Assembly: GCF_026248825.1 (NCBI RefSeq)
Contig: NZ_CP110973.1
Span: 1,426,001 to 1,490,000, forward strand
Source: Larkinella insperata
Lineage (GTDB): Bacteria > Bacteroidota > Bacteroidia > Cytophagales > Spirosomataceae
Length of the DNA stretch: 64,000 nucleotides
Direction: 5' to 3'
Every line of letters starts with the position of its first letter. Within the stretch, counting starts at the first letter, position 1. Under the pieces are notes generated by a model. That model was not told where the DNA came from. It did not search any database and was given only the letters and a program-made list of their open reading frames with translations. Positions 1 through 8,117 of this stretch are shown here, in pieces. A program made the position numbers and the translations under genes.

Positions 1-2
1 GC

Positions 3-1439
3 CTGAAGCAAAAAGGCGTTCGGGTGGTGATTTGTGCTTTCGGGTCGGCCTACGCCCTACGCCCGTTTGCTGGCACGGAGGCCGATGCGGTCTTGTGTGC
101 CTACGAAGATGGCGAAGAAATGCAGCGCGTGGTTCCGCAGGTTATCTTCGGGGCGGTTCCGGCCAAAGGCGTCATGCCGGTTACTATTGGTGACTGGAAA
201 ATCGGAAACGGCTTACTAACCGCCCCCAACCAGCGACTGGCCTACAGCCTGCCCGAAAGTGTGGGAATGCGGTCCGGCCAATTGCGGCACATCGAAACCG
301 TTATTCAGAAAGCCATTCGCGACCGGGCCTTTCCGGGCTGTCAGGTGCTGGTGGCGCGCAAGGGCAAGGTAGTTTACGACAAAAGTTTCGGGACGCTGAC
401 CTACAATAGCTTCGAGCGCGTAACGGACGAAACCCTCTACGACCTGGCTTCCCTCACGAAAGTACTAGGAACACTGCAGGCCGTCATGCTCCTGAACGAG
501 CGCGGGGCCATCGACCTGAACCAGAAAGTTTCTTATTACCTGCCCGAGTTCCAGAACGGTACCAAACGGAACATGACCGTTAGCGATGTGCTGCTGCACC
601 AGACCGGCTTACCGGCGGGTTTGTCGCGGGCCATCGAGCGGGCGAAATCATCGGGTGTGGCTGATTACCGTACCGTGCGCGATAGTTTACACTCGCTGCA
701 AGTTGGCCCCAACTTGTACGCAGCCCCGACCCTGCGCGATTCGATCTGGCAGTGGATTGTACGAACTCCGCTGACAACCCGTATGGATGAGGACGGCCGT
801 TACAACTACGTGTACAGCGATTTGAGCTTTGTTATTCTGCAAAAGCTGGTTGAACGGGTTTCCAAGCAACCGCTGGACACCTTCCTGAACGAGAATTTAT
901 ACAAATCACTGGGCATCTCCACCCTTTGCTTCAACCCGCTCCAGTGCCATCCGGGTACGAAGATTGCGCCCACCGAGCAGGACACCTATTTCCGCAATTC
1001 CCTGTTGCAAGGAACGGTTCACGATCAGTTAGCGGCTTTACAGGGCGGTATTTCGGGTCATGCCGGACTATTTGGGGATGCAACGGACATTGCCAAAATT
1101 CTGCAAATGAACCTCCAGCGGGGAAACTACGGTGGTCAGCGGTTTCTGATGCCGGGCACGGTGCCGCTATTCGTTCGTACACAGAGCGACCGTAGCCACC
1201 GCGTGCTGGGCTGGGATAAACCCGAAGTTGACGGCAACAGCGTTTACCACGCCACACAGGTGTCGCCCCGCTCCTTTGGACACACGGGTTTTACCGGTAA
1301 CGTGGTTTGGGTGGATCCCGACTACGACCTTGTCTTTATTTTTCTGTCTAACCGCGTGCACCCCAGCGCGGGAAACACCCTCATCAATACGCAAAAAATT
1401 CGTCGGCAGATCCATGAGATTATTTATCAGTCGATGTAA
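3..1439 (+). CDS. GH3 C-terminal domain fused to serine beta-lactamase-like hydrolase (5' partial)
   Basis: The reading frame is open at the left edge, so the N-terminus lies outside the window; 478 residues are visible. The first 75 or so look like the end of a glycoside hydrolase family 3 C-terminal domain. The rest is a class C beta-lactamase/penicillin-binding-protein-like domain. Visible motifs are S-L-T-K at visible residues 150-153, Y-S-D at 271-273 (the Y-x-N position) and H-T-G at 427-429. In Bacteroidota such fusions are annotated as beta-N-acetylglucosaminidase plus serine hydrolase, probably periplasmic and acting on peptidoglycan or glycan fragments. An N-acetylglucosamine kinase gene lies 14 kb away, which would fit amino-sugar recycling, but that link is inference. 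The domain type is confident; the substrate is not. Confidence 0.85.
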   Translation: MKQKGVRVVICAFGSAYALRPFAGTEADAVLCAYEDGEEMQRVVPQVIFGAVPAKGVMPVTIGDWKIGNGLLTAPNQRLAYSLPESVGMRSGQLRHIETVIQKAIRDRAFPGCQVLVARKGKVVYDKSFGTLTYNSFERVTDETLYDLASLTKVLGTLQAVMLLNERGAIDLNQKVSYYLPEFQNGTKRNMTVSDVLLHQTGLPAGLSRAIERAKSSGVADYRTVRDSLHSLQVGPNLYAAPTLRDSIWQWIVRTPLTTRMDEDGRYNYVYSDLSFVILQKLVERVSKQPLDTFLNENLYKSLGISTLCFNPLQCHPGTKIAPTEQDTYFRNSLLQGTVHDQLAALQGGISGHAGLFGDATDIAKILQMNLQRGNYGGQRFLMPGTVPLFVRTQSDRSHRVLGWDKPEVDGNSVYHATQVSPRSFGHTGFTGNVVWVDPDYDLVFIFLSNRVHPSAGNTLINTQKIRRQIHEIIYQSM

Positions 1440-1443
1440 TTTG

Positions 1444-1451
1444 TACTTTTG
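1444..1451 (+). promoter_or_regulatory. Bacteroidota -7 box (TACTTTTG)
   Basis: TACTTTTG matches the Bacteroidota primary-sigma -7 consensus TAnnTTTG and sits about 65 bases before the start of the Ig-repeat gene. No clear TTG -33 element is visible upstream, so the call rests on the -7 box and its position. Confidence 0.5.
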
Positions 1452-1515
1452 CGGAATAAATCTGAAAAATACAAAGTCAAGTACCCCCGCCATTTCTTAA
1501 TCAATTCCATTTCGT

Positions 1516-4500
1516 ATGAATCAATTTTTACGTCAGTATTGTCTTTTGCTGATTGTGTGTTTGGGAAGTGTTGGAATAGTTTCAGCCCAGGCAATTACGA
1601 CGGGGGCCATTTCACCGACCTCAATCTGCGCGGGCGGCAAGATTTCTGTTCCCTTCTCCACATCAGGCAACGTTGGGTCCAGGCCCCAGTATAAGCTTCA
1701 GCTAGCTCCGGCTTCGGGAGCTTTTTTCGAAATCGGCAGCGGCACCAGTAGTCCAATTACGGGCACCCTTCCAGCAACCATCAGTGGCGCTGGCTACCGA
1801 ATCCGTGTTGTATCGACCAGCCCAAACAACATAACGGGCAGCGTTAGTGCAACAACCTTAACCATCAACGAAATTCCGGAGGCCCCGTCCGTTGTATCTT
1901 CCGCTGCTTACTGCCAGGGCGCTACCGTTGCTGATTTATCCGCAACCCCAACCAACGGCGGAACATTGCAGTGGTATGAAAGTGCCACGGGGGGCGCGGG
2001 TACAGCCACGGCTCCGACGCCAGTTACGGCGGTTGGTTCGACCACTTATTACGTTAGCCAGATCGTCGATGGCTGCGAAAGTCCAAGAGCGGCCATTACG
2101 GTAGTCATTACTGCAAAACCGAACGCACCAACGACCTCACCAGCAACTTACTGCCAGGGTATTGCCGCCAATCCACTGACCGCAACTCCGGCCGACGGCG
2201 CTACTCTGAACTGGTACGGAACCAGCGCGACGGGCGGAACCGTCTCGGCAACGGCTCCAACGCCCCCCACAAGCGTCACCGGAACTACCACCTACTACGT
2301 AAGTCAAACCATTAACGATTGTGAAAGCCCCCGGGCGGCTCTCGTCGTAACGGTTAAAGCACCACCGGCAGCCCCAACGGTCGAAGCGGGTCCTTCGTAC
2401 TGCCGGAATCAGGAAGCGAAGCCTTTAACGGCCACGGGTCAAAACTTAAAATGGTACGATACGGCCACGGGCGGCAATGAGATTTCAAACGTACCGGATA
2501 CCAAAACTGCCGGAACGTTCGATTACTACGTCAGTCAGACGGTAGACGGGTGCGAAAGCGGACGGACCAAGATTACCGTTGAGGTAAAAGCCGTTCCACC
2601 CGCCCCAACGGTTGCGCCGGTTAGCTATTGCGCCGGAAATACGGCTTCTCCCTTGTCGGCCGTAGCGGCCAGTGGCGGAACACTCAAGTGGTACGGTCTG
2701 AATGGTGCAGCGCTGGCCGGCCCCCCTACTCCGCCGACCAATGTAACCGGCGTTACGAGTTATTCCGTTAGCCAGACGGTGGGGGCAAGCTGCGAAAGTC
2801 CGAAAGCCGTTATTGAGGTAACGGTTAATGCCATTCCGTCGGCTCCAGTCGCCAGCAGCGCGGTTGCTTTCTGCCAGCGAGAAACGGCTAAACCGTTAGA
2901 AGCGACAGGCCAAAATCTAAAATGGTATACAACGCCAACGGGCGGAACGAGCGAAGCTTCCGTGACACCGAGTACGGCAACCGCCGGTGTGACCACGTAC
3001 TATGTCAGCCAGACCATTAATGGCTGTGAAGGTCCCCGGACCAGCGTCACCGTCACCGTCAGAGCGCTGCCAAACGCTCCAGTGGTGGCTAACAAAGAGT
3101 TAGCTTATTGCGTTGGCGAATCCATTCCGACCTTAACCGCTACGGCCGCCACCAGCGCCACGCTGATCTGGGCTGGTCCGGGCGTTACGAATCCTGCCGT
3201 TGCTCCGAAACCCGGTTCAGCAAATCCGGGTGTGTTCAACTATACCGTCAGCCAGCGGGTGGGCGACTGTGTAAGTGAAAGCGTGGAAATTACGGTTACG
3301 ATCAGGGAGAAGCCGTCAGCTCCGGCAACCAGGAACGTAGCGGCCTGTGTTGGCACCCCGGTGTTGGACCTTGAAAAAAATGTGACGGTTCCGAATGGTG
3401 CAACCCTCCAGTGGTATACGGCCCCAACGGGCGGAACAGCCCTAGCTGGCACACCGACACCCGTTGTCAGTACAACCGGAACGACCAGCTATTTCGTTAC
3501 CCAAACCGTGAACGGTTGCGAAAGTAATCGCTCAAAATTAGACGTCACCGTTAATCCGTTACCCGTCAAACCAGCCATTTCTAAAGTTGACCCGTACTGC
3601 GAACAAGCGACGGCATCCTTGCTGAGTGCGCGGGGAACAGGTACGATTAAATGGTACGGACCCAACGGCAGAACGCCCCTGGATGAAGCACCCAGACCAT
3701 CAACTTCTAAAGCGGGAAATCTGTACTATCTGGCGACTCAAACCGTCAATGGCTGTGAAAGTCCCGTAGATTCCATTGTCATTGTTGTTAAACCCAAACC
3801 GGGCAAACCCACAACGACGGATTCGGCACTTGAATTTTGCCAGAACACCAAGGCTCCGGTTTTGGCCGCAACGCCCGTAGCCGGCGCCAAGTTAAACTGG
3901 TTCACGTTCACCAGCGATTCCTCCGCAACAGCTCCCATCATTCCAAACAAGGAAGCCCGAACTTATACTTACACCGTCAGCCAGACCCTGAATGGCTGTA
4001 CAAGCGACAAAGCCGAAATCAAGGTAACGGTCAATCCGACCCCAGTGGCACCGCAGGTTACGATTGGACGCCCGGTGGTTTGTCAGAAAGAAGTCCCCAT
4101 TGCGCTAACGGCCAGCGGGCAAACTCTGAAGTGGTATGCCAACGATTCAACGACCCTTATAACCAATACCGTTCAGAATACCGACAACGCGGGTACGTTT
4201 GTTTATTTCGTCAGTCAAACGCTGAAATCCTGTGAAAGTCCGAAGTCGCGGGCGGAGCTGCGGGTGAAGCCGCTTCCGGGGGCGCCCCAGATTTCCAGTC
4301 CAGCGGAAATTTGCCAGGATGCTCCGGCGCAAACGCTGCAGGCAAACGGCCAGGGGGTGAAATGGTTTGATATCAACAACAACCCGTTAAATGGGGCGCC
4401 CACGCCGGGAACGAACGTTGACCAGGAAATCACCTACACGTACCGAACCACCCAAACCGTCGATGGCTGCGAAAGTGACAAGCTGACCGTCAACTACAAA

Positions 4501-5832
4501 GTTGTTGTAACGCCCAGGCCCGGCGTAACCACACCGGTGGCTTACTGCCAGAATGCTCCGTCCAAACCGCTGGAAGCGACGGGTCAAAGCCTGAAATGGA
4601 TCAACCCGTACGGAAACGAATCGGCAACGGCTCCGACGCCCCCGACCACCAACATTTCGACCAAACCTGAAGGCGACTCGTATTACGTGACCCAGAAAAT
4701 TGGCAGTTGCGAAAGCCGCCGGGCCGAAATCAGGCTGATCGTCAACGCGCCCCCTACGGCAAAAATCGAAGGAGCAGCAACGGTCAATCTGGGTAAAACC
4801 GTTCCCGTTACCATTTCCTTTACCAGCGTGCCGCCTTTCAGTTACACCCTGTCGGATGGCACCAGTGGAACCGCCACGGCTGCGCAGAAGGAAATTGAGC
4901 TTCTGCCGACGAAGAAAACCACCATCTACCGCATCACAAACGTGACTAACTCCTGCGGAGCCGGAACGCCCGTGGGTACATTTACCGTCAATGCCCTGGT
5001 TCCAACGGTTACGACCAACCCGTTATCGGTTACAACGGTTTGCGTTGGCACCCCGGTTCAGGTTCCTTTTGGAACGGCTGGTGAGTTTATGGAAGGCAAC
5101 CGGTTCAATGTAGAAATTGCGCTCGCTGCGGATACGGCTTTTGCCAACAAGGTTACCATCGCGGCCGAGGCCACGCAGAGCCCCGCCACGGCTACTCTTC
5201 CGACGACGCTGGCACAGGGGCTGTATCTTGTCCGGGTGATCGCTACCAACCCCCGAGTTCCGGTGCCCGGCAGCAAAAGCCCCACCATCCTGAATGTTCG
5301 TGCGCTCCCGACGGTTACCTTGACGGGTACGAAAGACATTTACGACAACGAACGCACTCCGCTTGCCTTTGCGCTGACCGGCGACGCTCCGTGGACGTTT
5401 GACTATTCGGACAATACCAAATCAACGAGGGTAACCACCAGCACCAATCCGCACATCATCACCGTAACACCGGTTCAATCGACAACTTACACCGTCACCT
5501 CCGTTTCGAATACCTGCGGAACGGGCAAGGCCACGGGAACGGCTACCATTCGGGTGCTACCCGTGTTGGGGCTGGAACCCGACCCACTCACGACGGCGGT
5601 GAAGGTTTTTCCGGTACCCACTGAACATACGCTGACGATTGACATTGATCTGCCGTTGCAGAAAGATCCAGCCCGTTTGCAGTTGACCGACCAGAACGGC
5701 CGCATCATAAACCAGCTCACGACGCGCCAGCGCCATACCAGGTTCGACCTAAGCCAGCGCCCGTCGGGGTACTACTTCCTGCAAATCCAGGTTGGTGACC
5801 GGAAAACGGTTCGAAAAATTATGAAAAGGTAA
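1516..5832 (+). CDS. Secreted multi-Ig-like repeat protein with T9SS C-terminal sorting domain
   Basis: 1438 residues. A signal peptide covers residues 1 to about 25, ending in V-S-A-Q. A first Ig-like domain is followed by about twelve repeats of 75-85 residues. Each repeat starts with a [YFVI]-C-Q/V/E motif, has a central L-K/Q/N-W-Y core and closes with Y-x-V-S-Q-T-x-x-x-C-E-S. The paired cysteines suggest one disulfide per repeat outside the cytoplasm. Two further beta-domains follow (about 1080-1350). The last 75 residues are a type A T9SS sorting domain (F-P-V-P-T near its start, G-Y-Y-F-L-Q-I near its end). The protein is therefore expected to be exported by the Sec and type IX systems and anchored to or released from the surface. 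No enzyme domain is visible, so an adhesin or scaffold role is likely but unproven. Confidence 0.9.
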   Translation: MNQFLRQYCLLLIVCLGSVGIVSAQAITTGAISPTSICAGGKISVPFSTSGNVGSRPQYKLQLAPASGAFFEIGSGTSSPITGTLPATISGAGYRIRVVSTSPNNITGSVSATTLTINEIPEAPSVVSSAAYCQGATVADLSATPTNGGTLQWYESATGGAGTATAPTPVTAVGSTTYYVSQIVDGCESPRAAITVVITAKPNAPTTSPATYCQGIAANPLTATPADGATLNWYGTSATGGTVSATAPTPPTSVTGTTTYYVSQTINDCESPRAALVVTVKAPPAAPTVEAGPSYCRNQEAKPLTATGQNLKWYDTATGGNEISNVPDTKTAGTFDYYVSQTVDGCESGRTKITVEVKAVPPAPTVAPVSYCAGNTASPLSAVAASGGTLKWYGLNGAALAGPPTPPTNVTGVTSYSVSQTVGASCESPKAVIEVTVNAIPSAPVASSAVAFCQRETAKPLEATGQNLKWYTTPTGGTSEASVTPSTATAGVTTYYVSQTINGCEGPRTSVTVTVRALPNAPVVANKELAYCVGESIPTLTATAATSATLIWAGPGVTNPAVAPKPGSANPGVFNYTVSQRVGDCVSESVEITVTIREKPSAPATRNVAACVGTPVLDLEKNVTVPNGATLQWYTAPTGGTALAGTPTPVVSTTGTTSYFVTQTVNGCESNRSKLDVTVNPLPVKPAISKVDPYCEQATASLLSARGTGTIKWYGPNGRTPLDEAPRPSTSKAGNLYYLATQTVNGCESPVDSIVIVVKPKPGKPTTTDSALEFCQNTKAPVLAATPVAGAKLNWFTFTSDSSATAPIIPNKEARTYTYTVSQTLNGCTSDKAEIKVTVNPTPVAPQVTIGRPVVCQKEVPIALTASGQTLKWYANDSTTLITNTVQNTDNAGTFVYFVSQTLKSCESPKSRAELRVKPLPGAPQISSPAEICQDAPAQTLQANGQGVKWFDINNNPLNGAPTPGTNVDQEITYTYRTTQTVDGCESDKLTVNYKVVVTPRPGVTTPVAYCQNAPSKPLEATGQSLKWINPYGNESATAPTPPTTNISTKPEGDSYYVTQKIGSCESRRAEIRLIVNAPPTAKIEGAATVNLGKTVPVTISFTSVPPFSYTLSDGTSGTATAAQKEIELLPTKKTTIYRITNVTNSCGAGTPVGTFTVNALVPTVTTNPLSVTTVCVGTPVQVPFGTAGEFMEGNRFNVEIALAADTAFANKVTIAAEATQSPATATLPTTLAQGLYLVRVIATNPRVPVPGSKSPTILNVRALPTVTLTGTKDIYDNERTPLAFALTGDAPWTFDYSDNTKSTRVTTSTNPHIITVTPVQSTTYTVTSVSNTCGTGKATGTATIRVLPVLGLEPDPLTTAVKVFPVPTEHTLTIDIDLPLQKDPARLQLTDQNGRIINQLTTRQRHTRFDLSQRPSGYYFLQIQVGDRKTVRKIMKR

Positions 5833-5883
5833 TTTTGGGGGCGTTCGATGGTTTAATTGGACGCCCCAAAAACCGTCTCCCGC

Positions 5884-6321
5884 ATGATGAACGACGACTA
5901 TTTTATGGAACTAGCCCTTCAACAAGCCGAACAGGCTTTTGAAGAAGACGAAATTCCGGTCGGGGCTGTTGTCGTTTGTCGAAACCGCGTTATTGCCAAA
6001 GGGTATAATCAGACAGAGAGGCTGACCGATGTAACCGCCCACGCCGAACTCCTGGCCTTAACGGCCGCCGAACAATTTCTCGGTTCGAAATACCTGACGG
6101 ACTGTACGTTGTACGTTACGCTGGAACCCTGCATAATGTGCGCGGGTGCTTTGGCCTGGGCGCAGATTGGCCGGATTGTGATCGGCGCGCCGGACCCGAA
6201 GCGTGGTTTTTCGAACGTAAAACCGTCTGTTTTGCATCCTAAAACCCTGTTAACGACCGGCATTTTGGCCGACGAAAGCCTTCACCTGCTACGCAACTTT
6301 TTTCGGGGGTTACGAACATAA
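5884..6321 (+). CDS. tadA: tRNA-specific adenosine deaminase
   Basis: 145 residues from the first of two adjacent ATGs (5884, 5887). An upstream in-frame TTG at 5857 is less likely. The cytidine/deoxycytidylate deaminase fold shows the zinc signature H-A-E near residue 52 and P-C-x-x-C near residue 83. TadA converts A34 to inosine in tRNA-Arg(ACG) anticodons in the cytoplasm. The A-W-A-Q-I-G-R-I stretch after the cysteines and the length (TadA is usually 145-170 residues) fit TadA better than guanine deaminase, but a general nucleoside deaminase remains possible. It starts 51 bases after the preceding large gene and precedes superoxide dismutase on the same strand. Confidence 0.85.
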   Translation: MMNDDYFMELALQQAEQAFEEDEIPVGAVVVCRNRVIAKGYNQTERLTDVTAHAELLALTAAEQFLGSKYLTDCTLYVTLEPCIMCAGALAWAQIGRIVIGAPDPKRGFSNVKPSVLHPKTLLTTGILADESLHLLRNFFRGLRT

Positions 6322-6386
6322 ATCCAAAAGTCGCTGTTATCGCGTTTGACAACTTGATTGTATGTCTCACCTTAACACATCACAAA

Positions 6387-6995
6387 ATGGCTTTTGAATT
6401 AGCTCCCCTTCCTTATCCGAGCAACGCGCTGGAACCCCACATCGATCAGCAGACGATGGAAATTCACCACGGCAAGCACCACAATACGTACGTGACGAAC
6501 CTCAACAACGCGGTGAAAGGCACCGAGCTGGAAGGCAAGGCGATCGAAGAACTGGTGGCTGATGTCAGCAAGTACCCGGTAGCGGTTCGGAACAATGGCG
6601 GAGGGCACTGGAATCATACATTTTTCTGGAACATCCTGTCGCCCAACGGCGGTGGTGAACCGACCGGCAAACTGGCCGAAGCCATCAGCCAGAAATTTGG
6701 TTCGTTCGACGCTTTCAAAGAAGAGTTCGCCAAAGCCGCTACGACTCGTTTTGGGTCAGGCTGGGCCTGGTTGATCGTTACATCAAACGGCGAGCTGGCT
6801 GTCACATCAACCCCGAACCAGGACAACCCGCTGATGGATGTTGCCGAACAAAAAGGGACGCCGATCCTTGGTCTGGATGTCTGGGAACACGCTTATTACC
6901 TGAAATATCAGAACAAACGCCCCGATTACGTATCAGCCTGGTGGAACGTTGTCGACTGGAAAGGCGCTGATGAACGGTATCAGCAAGCCGTATAA
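6387..6995 (+). CDS. Superoxide dismutase, Fe/Mn family
   Basis: 202 residues from the ATG at 6387, where the conserved M-A-F-E-L-A-P-L-P-Y N-terminus begins; a longer frame from 6354 adds only non-conserved residues. It disproportionates superoxide to oxygen and hydrogen peroxide. Metal ligands are visible: His27 in M-E-I-H-H-G-K-H-H, a second His in G-G-G-H-W-N-H-T-F, and Asp and His in D-V-W-E-H-A-Y-Y. There is no signal peptide, so it is cytoplasmic. Sequence alone does not settle Fe versus Mn, so I give no symbol. It is followed by an imperfect palindrome and then tRNA-His. Confidence 0.95.
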   Translation: MAFELAPLPYPSNALEPHIDQQTMEIHHGKHHNTYVTNLNNAVKGTELEGKAIEELVADVSKYPVAVRNNGGGHWNHTFFWNILSPNGGGEPTGKLAEAISQKFGSFDAFKEEFAKAATTRFGSGWAWLIVTSNGELAVTSTPNQDNPLMDVAEQKGTPILGLDVWEHAYYLKYQNKRPDYVSAWWNVVDWKGADERYQQAV

Positions 6996-7010
6996 GCCCT
7001 TGATACGTGG

Positions 7011-7072
7011 TGAATTATGAATGATTAACGAAGTTAGAAAATAAAAAATCATCGTTCGTTGTTCATAATTCA
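7011..7072. repeat. Imperfect palindrome between superoxide dismutase and tRNA-His
   Basis: TGAATTATGAA at 7011-7021 is repeated in inverted form as TTCATAATTCA at 7062-7072, and ACGA/TCGTT segments extend the match. RNA from either strand would fold into a long A/T-rich hairpin. It may end superoxide dismutase transcription. A similar element lies at 13670-13729. Confidence 0.55.
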
Positions 7073-7091
7073 TCATTCTTTGTTACTTTTG
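7059..7091 (+). promoter_or_regulatory. Promoter of tRNA-His (TTG...TACTTTTG)
   Basis: TTG at 7059-7061 and TACTTTTG at 7084-7091 are 22 bases apart, fitting the Bacteroidota -33/-7 pattern. The mature tRNA starts 13 bases after the -7 box, as expected for a short leader. Confidence 0.6.
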
Positions 7092-7103
7092 CAGTCCGTA
7101 CAC

Positions 7104-7178
7104 GGAGGATGTAGCTCAGTTGGTTAGAGCGCCAGATTGTGGTTCTGGAGGTCGCGGGTTCGAGACCCGTCTTTCTCC
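7104..7178 (+). tRNA. tRNA-His (anticodon GTG)
   Basis: The full cloverleaf can be folded. The D stem is GCTC/GAGC, the anticodon stem CCAGA/TCTGG with loop TTGTGGT (anticodon GTG), and the T stem GCGGG/CCCGT with loop TTCGAGA. A genomic G at position -1 (7104) faces C73 (7178), the identity pair of bacterial tRNA-His. The acceptor stem has one T-T opposition at pair 6-67 and a G-T pair at 4-69. The 3' CCA is not encoded directly after C73. Confidence 0.95.
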
Positions 7179-7188
7179 CTCCCGATTG

Positions 7189-7213
7189 GCCCTGTCAAAA
7201 ACAGGGCTTTTTT
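7189..7213 (+). terminator. Rho-independent terminator after tRNA-His
   Basis: Perfect 7-bp stem GCCCTGT/ACAGGGC (7189-7195, 7201-7207) with a 5-base loop, followed at once by six T residues. It separates the tRNA transcript from the carotenoid gene 35 bases downstream. Confidence 0.85.
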
Positions 7214-7247
7214 ATTTTATTCCCTGCATCTTTTAGCTTTTCACGTC

Positions 7248-7898
7248 ATGCCCGACCGACTGTACCGCCCCGTGCTGACGATTCTGACGCTGGCTTACCT
7301 GGCCGGGATTGTGGGTCTGCAGGTGCCGGCGCTCTCTCCGCTCTTCCGAAGTTTGGTGCCGTTCAATCTACTGGGGTCTCTGGCTCTGTTACTGTTGTTT
7401 CACACCGACTGGAAACCGTCTTTTTTTTTCTACTGCCTCCTGGCTAGTCTGCTCGGGTTTCTGGTTGAAGTGTTAGGCGTTCATACCGGTTTTGTTTTCG
7501 GCGTTTACGAGTATGGTGCTACACTCGGCTGGAAACTCTGGGCAGTACCGATTATTATTGGCGTCAACTGGCTGATGCTGACTTACTGCTGCGGAGTAAT
7601 TTGCGACCGCCTGAACGTACCGGTTTACCTTAAAACCATTCTGGCGGCTTCCCTAATGGTTTTGCTGGATTTGTGGATTGAACCCGTTGCCGTCCGGCTC
7701 GACTTCTGGACCTGGCTGGAACCCGAAATTCCCATCCGCAATTACATCGGGTGGTGGATAGTTTCCCTGGTTATCCTGTCGATTTGGTACGGTCTGCCGT
7801 TCCGCAAACAAAACCGTCTGGCGGCTCCGCTGCTGCTGCTTCAATTTGTATTTTTCATCGTTAATAACTTGCTGTTCTTCTTTCTGATCGAACCATAA
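7248..7898 (+). CDS. Carotenoid biosynthesis membrane protein (DUF422/CruF-like)
   Basis: 216 residues from the ATG at 7248. Longer frames run back into the tRNA and terminator and are not credible. The protein is almost all hydrophobic, with seven or so membrane segments, and has motifs typical of the carotenoid biosynthesis family PF04240: G-V-H-T-G-x-x-F-G-x-Y-x-Y near residue 80 and D-L-W-I-E-P-V-A near 144. In related bacteria CruF adds water at C-1' of gamma-carotene in the route to myxol-type carotenoids. CruF activity here is an inference from family membership. It is followed after 219 bases by a CarH/LitR-like light/B12 regulator on the same strand, which supports a role in pigment synthesis. 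Confidence 0.8.
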   Translation: MPDRLYRPVLTILTLAYLAGIVGLQVPALSPLFRSLVPFNLLGSLALLLLFHTDWKPSFFFYCLLASLLGFLVEVLGVHTGFVFGVYEYGATLGWKLWAVPIIIGVNWLMLTYCCGVICDRLNVPVYLKTILAASLMVLLDLWIEPVAVRLDFWTWLEPEIPIRNYIGWWIVSLVILSIWYGLPFRKQNRLAAPLLLLQFVFFIVNNLLFFFLIEP

Positions 7899-8042
7899 CA
7901 TTTTGGATTAATTCCTGTTAAAGTGGTTTAAAAGTACACTATCCATACCGGAATGCCCGAAAGTTATATTACCAGACGTTATCAGGTACCATCAGCGCTC
8001 CCATTTCGTAGCTTGTTCGCGTTGTTATAATTACCTAAAATT

Positions 8043-8104
8043 GTATACGGAAGCCGTTATACGTCGTTGCTTTTTTAACGCACCTGGCTTGGGACAAGTA
8101 TACG
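8043..8104 (+). promoter_or_regulatory. Three TATACG motifs upstream of the MerR-B12 gene
   Basis: TATACG occurs at 8044-8049, 8058-8063 and 8099-8104, in the 219-base gap before the regulator. Two copies sit inside the palindrome GTATAC. The last copy ends 13 bases before the ATG. MerR-type regulators bind such short repeats in their own promoters, so autoregulation is a reasonable guess. No TAnnTTTG box is visible here. Confidence 0.4.
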
Positions 8105-8117
8105 TTTCACTATTCCC

